Source of the DNA: a virus
Length of the DNA: 44,499 nucleotides
Strand: one strand, 5' to 3'
IMG/VR virus record: IMGVR_UViG_3300043446_000275
Coordinates: 1 to 44,499 of that record
The position numbers and the translations under genes were made by a program. The notes beneath the pieces are model-generated. The model worked only from the letters and a program-made list of their open reading frames with translations, had not been told where the DNA came from and ran no database searches. This document shows positions 32,059-40,184 of this stretch, piece after piece. How positions within the stretch are numbered: the first letter of the stretch is position 1; each line of letters begins with the position of its first letter.

Positions 32059-32979
32059 TTATGGTCTCAATAACGGTGGTCTGCCGTTACGCTTAATTTT
32101 GCTTCCCAATCGTTTAGCATTATCTTGCATTGAATATGAATTAACATCTACACTCAACGCCATCTTCCAGCGTGGATCATCTTTCTCTGCTGGACTAGGT
32201 ATGTAACCTGAACACTCATACATCTGCCATTCTTGTTGAATATCAGGTGTAATGTCAGGCTGATTTACTTCTGCAAGACTTAATTGTTCATCGTGTAGTT
32301 CTTTTAATTTCTCGTACAATTCTTTTATTGTACCTTTACTACGCAATATCTTAAATGCTAGATTTTCTGGGCTGAACTCGCCTGCTTTATCTAAGCCAAC
32401 TTGTCTATATTTCTTTAGTGTTTTAATTACACGGGTAATCTTTTCAGGGTTATTCGTCTTTAGTGCATACTGTGCTAGTTTGAAAATCTTACGGTACTTT
32501 TCTTTAGTAGCGATTTGGTCAAAGTCTGCTTTACGCTTTCTAGGTAACTTAATCCACTTGTCATTCAATACTGAATATTCACCTAGACTGATGACGGGCT
32601 GATTGGCATCCTGTACATATAACTCTACTTCGTAACCCTTGATAATAATATCGTGTTCTTCGTTGTAAACTGTCTTTTTAGCATTGAATAATTCACGGTA
32701 AACATCATCGTGTTCAAACTGAGAAATGTCTACTAATAAGTGTAAATCAATATCGCTTAATCTTGTATAACTGTAAGCTGCGTTTGAGCCTGACAATGTA
32801 ATGTCTTGTACATGTAAATCAGGTAACCCTAGATGTTCCATGAAATCGTTAGCAATAATTAACAATTGCTCTCTGACTTCAGGGTTTAAGTGGTCACCGT
32901 CAAATAGGGCCTGATTCAGTTCATCATGGAAGTGAACCACATCTTTCAGGTTAAAGTTCTCTAATTCTCTAAAGTGCAT
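32059..32979 (-). CDS. Nucleotidyltransferase (Pol beta-like) with phage-type C-terminal module
   Basis: I start at the ATG at 32979 (MHFRELENFNLKDVVHFHDE) because it lies four bases after a late promoter; the longer frame adds 10 residues. Residues about 60-85 carry TLSGSNAAYSYTRLSDIDLH, the GS...SDIDL catalytic motif of the MNT/Pol beta superfamily, and GYEVELYVQ may supply the third Asp/Glu. The C-terminus GYIPSPAEKDDPRWKMALSV recurs, from memory, at the end of many phage proteins. A packaged effector adding nucleotides to RNA or protein is possible; the MHFREL start is only weakly like the MRAxEF tag. Confidence 0.65.
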   Translation of the reverse strand: MHFRELENFNLKDVVHFHDELNQALFDGDHLNPEVREQLLIIANDFMEHLGLPDLHVQDITLSGSNAAYSYTRLSDIDLHLLVDISQFEHDDVYRELFNAKKTVYNEEHDIIIKGYEVELYVQDANQPVISLGEYSVLNDKWIKLPRKRKADFDQIATKEKYRKIFKLAQYALKTNNPEKITRVIKTLKKYRQVGLDKAGEFSPENLAFKILRSKGTIKELYEKLKELHDEQLSLAEVNQPDITPDIQQEWQMYECSGYIPSPAEKDDPRWKMALSVDVNSYSMQDNAKRLGSKIKRNGRPPLLRP

Positions 32980-32983
32980 TATG

Positions 32984-32991
32984 TATTTATA
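32984..32991 (-). promoter_or_regulatory. Exact late promoter TATAAATA
   Basis: TATAAATA on the minus strand, then CATA and the ATG at 32979, a gap of only four bases. It lies directly after the U-run of a terminator hairpin, so transcription stops and restarts here. Confidence 0.6.
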
Positions 32992-32992
32992 T

Positions 32993-33027
32993 AAAAAAAT
33001 GGTTATCACGTTTCCATGATAACCATT
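32993..33027 (-). terminator. Rho-independent terminator
   Basis: An inverted repeat with 11 pairs (TGGTTATCA/TGATAACCA core, 8-base loop) at 32998-33008 and 33017-33027 is followed on the minus strand by TTTTTTT. It ends transcription coming from the glycosyltransferase gene upstream, and the next late promoter begins at once. Confidence 0.85.
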
Positions 33028-33031
33028 GTGT

Positions 33032-33051
33032 CATAATAGTAGACTATTATG
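33032..33051. repeat. Perfect 9-bp inverted repeat over the glycosyltransferase stop
   Basis: CATAATAGT-AG-ACTATTATG on the plus strand. It contains the tandem TAA TAG stops of the minus-strand glycosyltransferase gene and sits just upstream of the terminator. It could be a second 3' hairpin protecting the mRNA end. Confidence 0.5.
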
Positions 33052-33991
33052 CCTGAGGGGGTTGTTGTTTCTTCATTTCTTCAATGTACATAGGTCCGAT
33101 TGTATTCAACAAGTGTGTTTGATTTTCCATGCAGAATACATAACTACCTGAGTGACGCAATAATACTCGCTTGTCAACCCAGATTTTACCACCTAAGTCA
33201 CGCCAGTTTTCACAGAATGTCCAGTCTTCACTGTAGTAACGATTCTGACGAACTGCTGTATCAAAGTATGTCTTTAAGTGTTGGTCATACTTTGGATCCA
33301 AGCCGATATCGTTTTTATATTGCTTGACCGCTGGGTGTGACTTCAATTTCTCAAATACATGACGCTTCATTAACAAGAAACCTGTACCTGCTTTAGATAC
33401 TTCTTGTAGACCATCTGGTCCTTCTTCTGCGCCTTCAAATCCGTTAACTACCCACTTGATTGGCATAGTCTTCATTGGGTATAGTCCACCGATAACATCA
33501 ACGTCACGGTTCAACAATACTAACAAGTGCCATGGCTCCCAACCAATGTCTGCGTCAACAAAGAATAAGTGTGTTGCACCTTCTTGTTCTAAGAACTTAG
33601 CTGTTAGTGTGTTTCTAGCACGGCTGATAAGTGATTCGTTGACCATTGTTTCCAATGTCCAATCGATACCTAATTGACGGGCTGTGTTAGCCCACTTGAT
33701 AAATGACATGAATGTAGATTCTGTCAACATGCCACCATAGCATGGCATTGCAATGTGGACTTTAGTTGTTTTCAAGTAATCAACATTAACTTGAACTTGC
33801 CCTTGTTGAGCTTGTTTTTGTTGTTGCTCTTGTGCCGCTTGTTCAGCAATTTCTTGAACTTTTTCTACTGGAACTGTTTTAGGTTCTTTTGTAGCTTTAG
33901 TTGCTTTTGCTGGAGCTTTCTTTGCGGGTGCAGCCTTAGCCGGAGCCTTTTTTGCTGCTACTGTTTTTGCTGGTGTTTTCTTTGTTGCCAT
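33047..33991 (-). CDS. GT-A glycosyltransferase with histone-like Lys/Ala tail
   Basis: Residues 1-60 are a Lys/Ala/Pro repeat (TVAAKKAPAKAAPAKKAPAK), like the tails of H1-like and alveolate/bacterial DNA-binding proteins. A Gln-rich linker follows. The catalytic part starts TTKVHIAMPCYGGMLTESTF and has HLFFVDADIGWEPWH, where D-A-D is the DxD metal site, and later YSEDWTFCENWRDLGGKIWV typical of GT2/GT-A enzymes ('ED..f..r.r..G.ki..d'). A late-type box and GAGG precede it. A DNA-binding tail on a sugar transferase suggests that phage DNA might be the acceptor. Confidence 0.8.
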   Translation of the reverse strand: MATKKTPAKTVAAKKAPAKAAPAKKAPAKATKATKEPKTVPVEKVQEIAEQAAQEQQQKQAQQGQVQVNVDYLKTTKVHIAMPCYGGMLTESTFMSFIKWANTARQLGIDWTLETMVNESLISRARNTLTAKFLEQEGATHLFFVDADIGWEPWHLLVLLNRDVDVIGGLYPMKTMPIKWVVNGFEGAEEGPDGLQEVSKAGTGFLLMKRHVFEKLKSHPAVKQYKNDIGLDPKYDQHLKTYFDTAVRQNRYYSEDWTFCENWRDLGGKIWVDKRVLLRHSGSYVFCMENQTHLLNTIGPMYIEEMKKQQPPQA

Positions 33992-34014
33992 TTGGTCCTC
34001 TTTAAAGATGTAAT

Positions 34015-34022
34015 TATTTACA
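34015..34022 (-). promoter_or_regulatory. Late-type box before the glycosyltransferase
   Basis: TGTAAATA on the minus strand, 23 bases before the ATG at 33991, with AAAGAGGAC as ribosome site between. One base differs from TATAAATA. Confidence 0.4.
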
Positions 34023-34041
34023 CAGTAAAGAGGGGGTCAAA

Positions 34042-35139
34042 TTATTTTTCGTCTAGGTAATCTTCCGCCAAACCTTTACTACGAGCTTCTTTGTCTAAAT
34101 CTAATTTACGCTGACGAATAGCTTCTTTATCATGACCTGGCTCACGTTCCATATCTTGCAATGCTTTACGCTTTGCATCTAAATCTTCTTGACCTTGTAG
34201 TGCTGATTCAGCCATTTCAGGTTGTGTGCTTATACGATATTGATTCTTGTCTACAGGACGAACTTCAATATCATTCATTGTGATAGCATACTTCTTAGTT
34301 AATAATGGAACTAATTTATCTAATAGATAATAAGGAATATTCTCCGCTACTTTATGTCTGTTACCCGATTTCGACAAATAATATGCATTAATCTTAGCAT
34401 TACGATCCATGATACGGGATTCGTTCAATGCCTGCTGAACTAAAGACATAAATCTTTTCTTTTGTTCAACACTAGCTTCTTTAATATACGGACGCATTTT
34501 ATTAATTTGCTCCGCTAATTTCTTTTGTTTTACTTTATCCATAGCATTAACTTTGATATCGGTTGCGGGTGCAGGTGCTGCTAGATATTTGTCTAGCATC
34601 TTTTTAATTGTTTGTTGCTGTTTACTCTTAGGATATAATTCACGAATTAATTCTAATTTACCTTTATCGTCAGCACTTGTATACATATTACGGACTTGTG
34701 TACCTGAGTAAATCTCTTGTCCACCTACCATGAATGTATGCTTCTTAGATACAAACACATAACCATGCTTACTGAAAGGTTGCATTGGTTCACCTGGCAC
34801 ATATGGTTGATAGTATGCAGGTGAGCCATCTTTCTTTGTATATGGCATAGGGTCTCGTTCGCTACGAACAAGAATGAATACATCTTTTTGTGGGTCGTAT
34901 TGACTTAATATCTCAACTGGGTTGATAGGATTTCTAGTCTCAACCATTGGATCCTTAACACCTGCTTGTTGTGCTAAGAATTGTTTGTCTTTAAAAGGGA
35001 TAGGACGTTGTTTAGTGTCATTACTAGCAGCCACATATAGTGCTGCGTTAGGAAATGCTTCTTTAGCCTGTAGATAGCTAGATAAATGTCCTACATGAAA
35101 TGGCTGAAAGCCGCCACCATAAACAACGATTGTAGCCAT
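34042..35139 (-). CDS. NMNAT-like nucleotidyltransferase with virion-type C-terminal region
   Basis: Residues 1-180 match the HxGH adenylyl/cytidylyltransferase fold: VVYGGGFQPFHVGHLSSY, then a late GTQVRNMYTSADDKGK (cf. ISGT..R). The C-terminal half is helical and charged with several (L/V/M)-x-E sites: LNESRI, VAENIP, MAESAL, LAEDYL, and an ALQGQEDLDAKRKALQDMER helix that, from memory, recurs in virion polyproteins. The enzyme part could make NAD or an activated sugar/lipid head group; the tail suggests packaging in the prohead. Confidence 0.7.
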   Translation of the reverse strand: MATIVVYGGGFQPFHVGHLSSYLQAKEAFPNAALYVAASNDTKQRPIPFKDKQFLAQQAGVKDPMVETRNPINPVEILSQYDPQKDVFILVRSERDPMPYTKKDGSPAYYQPYVPGEPMQPFSKHGYVFVSKKHTFMVGGQEIYSGTQVRNMYTSADDKGKLELIRELYPKSKQQQTIKKMLDKYLAAPAPATDIKVNAMDKVKQKKLAEQINKMRPYIKEASVEQKKRFMSLVQQALNESRIMDRNAKINAYYLSKSGNRHKVAENIPYYLLDKLVPLLTKKYAITMNDIEVRPVDKNQYRISTQPEMAESALQGQEDLDAKRKALQDMEREPGHDKEAIRQRKLDLDKEARSKGLAEDYLDEK

Positions 35140-35140
35140 T

Positions 35141-35497
35141 TTAGTAACAGACCTTCATATAATCTAATGTACCACTGGTATAAGCAGTAGTCTTGCAACG
35201 CAACCAAGCAAAGTTACCTTGAATGTTCATATAACCATACTTGGGATTTTCTACTGTACCGCCGTTGCCGTTACCTGATGTACATACTAGGTTGTAAACT
35301 GTGAACCAGTCAGTATCATTTTGAGGGTCATCAACTAATGTAGCTTGTACAACTGCTGTTCCCAAGAACCCGGTGACTTTCCATGTTAGTGTTTGTAGAG
35401 TTTTACCGGATACATAATAGCATGCGGCAGGCTGTTTTGTACCAACAGTAATGGAAGTAGTCTGTGGTAACAATGTTAGTACTGAAGTTTGTGCCAT
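35141..35497 (-). CDS. Hypothetical structural-type protein, 118 aa
   Basis: A short beta-rich protein (TSVLTLLPQTTSITVGTKQP...) ending FAWLRCKTTAYTSGTLDYMK, a pattern seen in phage tail or decoration proteins ('W.R...t.ytsGt'). It overlaps the stop of the upstream mini-gene as TAATG. No enzyme motif. Probably a virion component. Confidence 0.6.
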   Translation of the reverse strand: MAQTSVLTLLPQTTSITVGTKQPAACYYVSGKTLQTLTWKVTGFLGTAVVQATLVDDPQNDTDWFTVYNLVCTSGNGNGGTVENPKYGYMNIQGNFAWLRCKTTAYTSGTLDYMKVCY

Positions 35498-35661
35498 TAT
35501 GCTTGTACCACTTCAACTACGACTGAATCGCCCACTAATTCTTGTGCTACTTGCTCAAGTGCGGCTTGAATGTCAGAACCAGCGATAGAAGATGCTTCTT
35601 CGCTGTCCTTAACTATTTTACTGAATTTAATGACGATTACGTCTTCTACAATCTTTGCCAT
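35497..35661 (-). CDS. Small hypothetical protein, 54 aa
   Basis: Translation gives MAKIVEDVIVIKFSKIVKDS, then an alanine-rich helix (SIAGSDIQAALEQVAQELVG) and a final strand DSVVVEVVQA. The strand-helix-strand pattern, a GGAG site 7 bases upstream, a late promoter and a TAATG overlap with the next gene all support a real gene. Confidence 0.75.
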   Translation of the reverse strand: MAKIVEDVIVIKFSKIVKDSEEASSIAGSDIQAALEQVAQELVGDSVVVEVVQA

Positions 35662-35682
35662 GAAAATACTCCACTAATAGAG

Positions 35683-35690
35683 TATTTATC
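35683..35690 (-). promoter_or_regulatory. Late promoter box with overlapping hairpin
   Basis: GATAAATA on the minus strand, 21 bases before the ATG at 35661. Its end is part of a 7-bp inverted repeat (AATACTC/GAGTATT, plus-strand 65-71 and 80-86 of the 35600 block) whose second arm contains most of the GGAG ribosome site. Confidence 0.5.
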
Positions 35691-35694
35691 ATAG

Positions 35695-36447
35695 TCAGAC
35701 AGGATCAGGACGCTTTTCTAGCTTGAAACGCTTGCTAATCATATCACCAAACATCAATGCAAACAATGTATCCGTAGATTCTTCGTTAAAATCGATGAAA
35801 TAATGACTAGAACAATAGTGATTATTCCAGTACCAAGCATTACGATGACGACCATCAGGAGATAACCATAGTCTAAAGCTATTGCTAGGAACAATCACAG
35901 TATCAGTACCTTTGTATCTGTCAATAAAGCGCCTCATGCTTTCTTTCCAGTTTTCATCAATACGCTTACTTTTCAAGTAAACACGATACTTATACTTGGG
36001 TTCTTTCACATAGTACTTTGTACCATGCGGAATAGTCTGGTCAATCTCAGTATAGTCAATTATAGCAATACCCGGGCCAATCTTTTCTAATGTTTTCAAC
36101 AACTGTAAGTCATTACTAAAAACACCTGCTGTATTACCCTCTACACGGATCATCGCAAGTTTGTTCTTGCTATCTGTGTTGGTATTGCGCCATGTTATGA
36201 ACCGTTCAATACTATCTAAATCGATGCTATCCAGTTCTTGTTGCATTTTAGTACCATGACGACCTTTCTTCAAACGCTCAATTACTTTGAGGTAATCTAA
36301 AAAGTTCTTAGCAAAGTATGTGCGATTCAAACCACTGAGGCTTATTCTCGCTCTATACTGATACTTACTATAATACAATGTACTACGGTGGTCGACCAAG
36401 TCGATTCCCGTAGTTGCTTTATTCGGATGTGACTTCAATGATACCAT
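35695..36447 (-). CDS. Hypothetical protein, 250 aa
   Basis: A basic protein rich in Tyr, Arg, Lys and Asp. It has a helical middle (TKMQQELDSIDLDSIERFIT), strands such as KYKYRVYLKSKRID and an aromatic RNAWYWNNHYCSSHYFIDFN segment. From memory, similar 'R.YLK......W..ql..fi' proteins occur in T4-like cyanophages as conserved hypotheticals. The start overlaps the clpA end by 29 bases. Function unknown. Confidence 0.65.
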   Translation of the reverse strand: MVSLKSHPNKATTGIDLVDHRSTLYYSKYQYRARISLSGLNRTYFAKNFLDYLKVIERLKKGRHGTKMQQELDSIDLDSIERFITWRNTNTDSKNKLAMIRVEGNTAGVFSNDLQLLKTLEKIGPGIAIIDYTEIDQTIPHGTKYYVKEPKYKYRVYLKSKRIDENWKESMRRFIDRYKGTDTVIVPSNSFRLWLSPDGRHRNAWYWNNHYCSSHYFIDFNEESTDTLFALMFGDMISKRFKLEKRPDPV

Positions 36448-38698
36448 CTTCTCCCACTTTCGCTACTAGTTTCTGAATTACATCAAACTCAATCTCACCA
36501 CTAAGTCCGATGTGTACATTAATTGTAGCAGATTTGATTCGTTCAAACAAGATTTTCTTTGACAGAGGTACCCTAATTAGTTCATCAATCTTACGACTTA
36601 ACGGACGAGCACCCATCTTGCTATCATAACCTTTTTCAGCTAGATATTCAACAACTGGCTCACTCAAGTTCAATGTGATATCGTGTACAGACTTCAATGA
36701 CTTCTTCAAATCTTCTGCAAATTTTACCACAATCTTCTTAATAGCAAGCATATCTAGTTTACCGAACTTACAAATCAAGTCAATACGGTTTCTGAATTCT
36801 GGTTTAAAGAACTCTTTCAATGCTTTGTCATCTTCACCTGTGCGTTCGTTAGAACCGAAACCGATAACACTACGCTCACTATCAGCACTACCCAAGTTAC
36901 TTGTCATAATGACAATTGCGTTCTTAGCATTGACAACTTTACCGTTACTACCAGTGATACGACCTTCGTCTAATAGTTGCAAGAAGATGTTGAAGATATC
37001 GGGGTGTGCCTTTTCAACTTCATCAAACAACAAGATAGCGTGTGGATTCTTGCTCAAGTCATTAATCAAGCGACCACCACCTAAGTTACCTTCACCGAAG
37101 CCGACATAGCCAGGGGGAGCACCAATCAAACTACTGACACTGAACTTTTCACCGTATTCTGACATGTCATACTTCATCAATGGCATGTCTAAGTTCTTAC
37201 TCAATAGTTTAGCAAGTTCAGTTTTACCTGTACCTGTTGGTCCTAAGAATAAGAAACTAGCAAGAGGCTTAGTCTCGTTTCCAATGCCTGCGAATGAAAC
37301 ATAGACCCTTTCAAGTACTTTGTCAACTGTTTCTTCTTGACCATACAACTTATCTTTCACATTTGATTCTAAGTTAACAATACGGTCGCTACGGTCATCG
37401 CTCAACTTGTCAGCAGGAACGCCTGTATACTTTTCAACTTGCTCGTAGATAAGTTCTTTAGTAATGATTGCACCTTTATTTTCTGCTACACGCTGTTTAG
37501 CACATGCGGCATCTAACAAGTCAATACTTTTGTCTGGGTTCTTACGATCCTGAATGTAACGGGTTGCACCTTCAACTGCGGCTTCAATCGCTTCGTCTGT
37601 GATTTCAACACTGTGGAAGTCATTCAATCGTGCTGATAGACCTTTTAGAATACGAACTGTACTTTCTTGACTTGGTTCGTCAACACTAACTTTGTAGAAT
37701 CTACGCATCAACGCACGATCCTTTTCGAAGGATTCGTAGAATTCTTCCCATGTTGTGCTAGCGATAACTTTGATTGTGCCTTTAGTTAGTGCTGGCTTAA
37801 TCATGTTACTAAAGTCAACACTACCATTCGTTGAACCACCTGCACCCTGCATAGTATGTGCTTCGTCAATGAATAGAATAGACTTCTTCTTAGTTGCAAG
37901 TGCTTCTAATACTGCTTTGACCTTTTCTTCAAAGTCGCCACGATACTTACTACCGGCTAACAATGAACCGATTTCAAGACTATACAATTCATGACCTTGT
38001 AAGAAGTCAGGAACTGACTTCTCAACAATCTTTTGTGCAAGACCTTCTGCAATAGCAGTCTTACCAACACCCGGGTCACCGACCATCAATACATTACTCT
38101 TGAATCGTTTTGCCAATACATTGACAATATCTTCAACTTCTTTTGTACGACCGATTACTGGTTCTAATCTATCTTCACGAGCCTGTGCTGTAAGATTAAT
38201 TGTATATTCTTCCAACACTTCATCAGCTTGGTCTTCACTCATGCTTACTTCGTTGTGATTGCTCTTATAGTGTTTCTGCCAGAAGGGAACAAACTCAGTC
38301 TTTGAGAACCCATACTTCAATAGGAAGTAATGTGCGTGACTATTGGTTTCTGCTGAAATACTCAGGTACAAGTCAATTGTAGTAATCATTTTACGACCAG
38401 TGAACATAACTTGTGTCACTGAACGGTTCATAACACGCTCTAAACTGTTAGTTTTGCGAGGTTGTACTTCTTGACCTTGGTCTACATTTACCACGATAGA
38501 TGTTAAACTATCCAAGTATGCACTAATATCACCCACTAGACCATCTACATTTGTACCGAATTGTTCGATACACTTCTTAAATGGTCCGTATGTTACTAAT
38601 GCTAATAATAAATGCTCTACTGTGCAATATTGATGGTTGCGTTGTTTCGCCATCCCAATCGCTTGTTCGATGATGGATTCGATTTCTGGTGAATGCAC
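36419..38698 (-). CDS. clpA: ClpA-type AAA+ unfoldase
   Basis: The 759 residues nearly equal E. coli ClpA (758). They contain a Clp N-domain (IEQAIGMAKQRNHQYCTVEH), Walker A GDPGVGKT (207-214) and Walker B FIDEA (276-280), the GSKYRGDFEE pore loop, then Walker A GPTGTGKT (486-493), LLFDE (556-560) and FKPEFRNRID. Before that last motif is SVIGFGSN with I612-G613-F614, at the place of the ClpP-docking IGL/IGF loop. It starts with GTG after AAGGAAA. It would unfold proteins and, with host ClpP, degrade them. Confidence 0.92.
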   Translation of the reverse strand: MHSPEIESIIEQAIGMAKQRNHQYCTVEHLLLALVTYGPFKKCIEQFGTNVDGLVGDISAYLDSLTSIVVNVDQGQEVQPRKTNSLERVMNRSVTQVMFTGRKMITTIDLYLSISAETNSHAHYFLLKYGFSKTEFVPFWQKHYKSNHNEVSMSEDQADEVLEEYTINLTAQAREDRLEPVIGRTKEVEDIVNVLAKRFKSNVLMVGDPGVGKTAIAEGLAQKIVEKSVPDFLQGHELYSLEIGSLLAGSKYRGDFEEKVKAVLEALATKKKSILFIDEAHTMQGAGGSTNGSVDFSNMIKPALTKGTIKVIASTTWEEFYESFEKDRALMRRFYKVSVDEPSQESTVRILKGLSARLNDFHSVEITDEAIEAAVEGATRYIQDRKNPDKSIDLLDAACAKQRVAENKGAIITKELIYEQVEKYTGVPADKLSDDRSDRIVNLESNVKDKLYGQEETVDKVLERVYVSFAGIGNETKPLASFLFLGPTGTGKTELAKLLSKNLDMPLMKYDMSEYGEKFSVSSLIGAPPGYVGFGEGNLGGGRLINDLSKNPHAILLFDEVEKAHPDIFNIFLQLLDEGRITGSNGKVVNAKNAIVIMTSNLGSADSERSVIGFGSNERTGEDDKALKEFFKPEFRNRIDLICKFGKLDMLAIKKIVVKFAEDLKKSLKSVHDITLNLSEPVVEYLAEKGYDSKMGARPLSRKIDELIRVPLSKKILFERIKSATINVHIGLSGEIEFDVIQKLVAKVGEDGIIEVTSE

Positions 38699-38719
38699 TA
38701 TAGTTTCCTTTTAAAATTT

Positions 38720-38727
38720 TATTTACT
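38720..38727 (-). promoter_or_regulatory. Late-type box before clpA
   Basis: AGTAAATA on the minus strand, 21 bases before the GTG of clpA, with AAAAGGAAAC between. It overlaps the dnaJ stop. Confidence 0.35.
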
Positions 38728-39523
38728 TGGTACGACTTTGCAAAATGCTATCAGTTATACGAGAATCTATTTTATCAGGAATGAATGGTTTTAGCAAGAT
38801 TAATTGGTCACCAAATTGACTACTGTTTAGAATGGGTAAGCCTTGACCCGCAATGCGTAGTGTGGCATCTGGTTGTGTTCCGGGCTTTACATCGACTGTA
38901 AATGTTTTACCCGAAATAGTAGTGAACTCAAAATTTGTTCCAGCAATCAAATCCAATACACTAATGCGTTGTGTTGCTTGTAAGTTTTGTCCAACACGGT
39001 CAAACTTAGCATGCGGGTGAACTCTAAAGTCAACTAACAGTATAGCACCTTGAATGATATTATCAAAGCGCATTGTTTGCCCGTTCTCTACACCTTTAGG
39101 TATCTGGACTTTCACAACTTGCACACCGTTAGGTCCTTGCATTTGTAGCATTTGTTCGCCGCCGTTATAAACTTGTTCTAGTGATACCCAAATAGTTGTG
39201 CGGTAGTTTTGTTGGAATGGATTGTGAAATGGTCCGCCGCCACCGCCAAACATTTGACCAATAATATCATTGATATCAAAACCTTGAGTATGGAAACTGA
39301 ATCCACCTGGGAATCCTCCACCAAACTGTTGGCGGGGGTTGTCATACTCTTGTCTCTTTTGTGGGTCAGATAATGTTTCGTAGGCAGCTTGTACCTTTTG
39401 GAACATAGCAGTGTCACCGCCCTTATCTGGGTGATGCACGGCTGCTAGTTTTCTATATGCTTTTTTGATTTCGTCGGGGGTAGCGTCACGTGCTACCCCG
39501 AGTGTTTTGTAATGGTCGCTCAT
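38723..39523 (-). CDS. dnaJ: DnaJ/CbpA-type co-chaperone
   Basis: A J-domain with HPD at 31-33 ([20 protein letters not shown]) is followed by a Gly/Phe linker ([20 protein letters not shown]) and a C-terminal substrate domain. The Cys-rich zinc finger of class A DnaJ is missing, so this is class B (CbpA-like). It would activate host DnaK. It is followed by clpA after 24 bases. Confidence 0.92.
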   Translation of the reverse strand: MSDHYKTLGVARDATPDEIKKAYRKLAAVHHPDKGGDTAMFQKVQAAYETLSDPQKRQEYDNPRQQFGGGFPGGFSFHTQGFDINDIIGQMFGGGGGPFHNPFQQNYRTTIWVSLEQVYNGGEQMLQMQGPNGVQVVKVQIPKGVENGQTMRFDNIIQGAILLVDFRVHPHAKFDRVGQNLQATQRISVLDLIAGTNFEFTTISGKTFTVDVKPGTQPDATLRIAGQGLPILNSSQFGDQLILLKPFIPDKIDSRITDSILQSRTK

Positions 39524-39533
39524 AACATTGATG

Positions 39534-39554
39534 TTAGCACAGTTTGTGTGCTAA
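39534..39554. repeat. 8-bp inverted repeat in the dnaJ leader
   Basis: TTAGCACA-GTTTG-TGTGCTAA on the plus strand, ten bases before the dnaJ ATG. The leader between the late box and the gene shows no Shine-Dalgarno. It could be a repressor-type operator or an mRNA hairpin controlling dnaJ. Confidence 0.5.
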
Positions 39555-39559
39555 GTCAA

Positions 39560-39567
39560 TATTTATT
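39560..39567 (-). promoter_or_regulatory. Late promoter box for dnaJ
   Basis: AATAAATA on the minus strand, 36 bases before the dnaJ ATG and overlapping the holin stop. Confidence 0.4.
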
Positions 39568-40183
39568 ATGCTACTCCGGCGACCTTTTCTTTTGTTCTGC
39601 CGTATGCTGCGATACCTAGAACTGCACCCATTGCAATGTGATACAAACCTGCACCTTGCAATGTTAATGGTTGCCATTGACTTGTTACTGAACCATGACT
39701 CATTGCTTGCAACACTGACCATAATACTGGGAAGATAACAAAGTCACAAGTACATGTCAACATATAGATCCAACCCATCATTGGGCGCATCTTCTTGTTG
39801 ATCCAATCTGTTGCGTCTTTATCAAGTGCTACAGTGGACTCGCCACCTTCACTCATAGCACCACCGCCGCTCTTTAATAAGTCTGCTGGGTTGTGTTGTT
39901 GTGCCATTGATCCTGCTCCTGGAACTGACGGACTTGCTCCGAAACTGCTAGTTGTTGTAGATGTTGATGTTGTAGAACTAAAGCTGCCGGCGGCACCGAA
40001 GCCTGTTGCTTGAGGTACGCTAGGTGTTGTTGTGCTAGTTGTTGCATTTCCGAATCCTCCTCCGAATGAACTGCCTGTTGGGAACGCTGACACAGCCGGG
40101 TCTGCTGCCAACGCTTCGTGATGGTCATCATCAGTTGCGATTGGGGTTTCTGTTCCTGCTTTTCTTGCTAATAATGTTGCCAT
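39566..40183 (-). CDS. Probable holin with low-complexity N-terminal region
   Basis: Residues 30-110 are Ser/Thr/Gly/Ala-rich (FGAAGSFSSTTSTSTTTSSF). The C-terminal 80 residues resemble the 3-TM holin superfamily: DWINKKMRPMMGWIYMLTCT, a second hydrophobic span near FVIFPVLWSVLQAM, and LYHIAMGAVLGIAAYGRTKE. Such holins form inner-membrane pores at lysis. An endolysin gene was not found in this window. The long N-terminal region is unusual for a holin and could have another role. Confidence 0.6.
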   Translation of the reverse strand: MATLLARKAGTETPIATDDDHHEALAADPAVSAFPTGSSFGGGFGNATTSTTTPSVPQATGFGAAGSFSSTTSTSTTTSSFGASPSVPGAGSMAQQHNPADLLKSGGGAMSEGGESTVALDKDATDWINKKMRPMMGWIYMLTCTCDFVIFPVLWSVLQAMSHGSVTSQWQPLTLQGAGLYHIAMGAVLGIAAYGRTKEKVAGVA

Positions 40184-40184
40184 A

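Noticed and set aside
33755-34060. Plus-strand frame rich in Phe, Leu and Cys opposite the histone-like tail
   Set aside because: Mirror image of the Lys/Ala codon repeat; no start signal.
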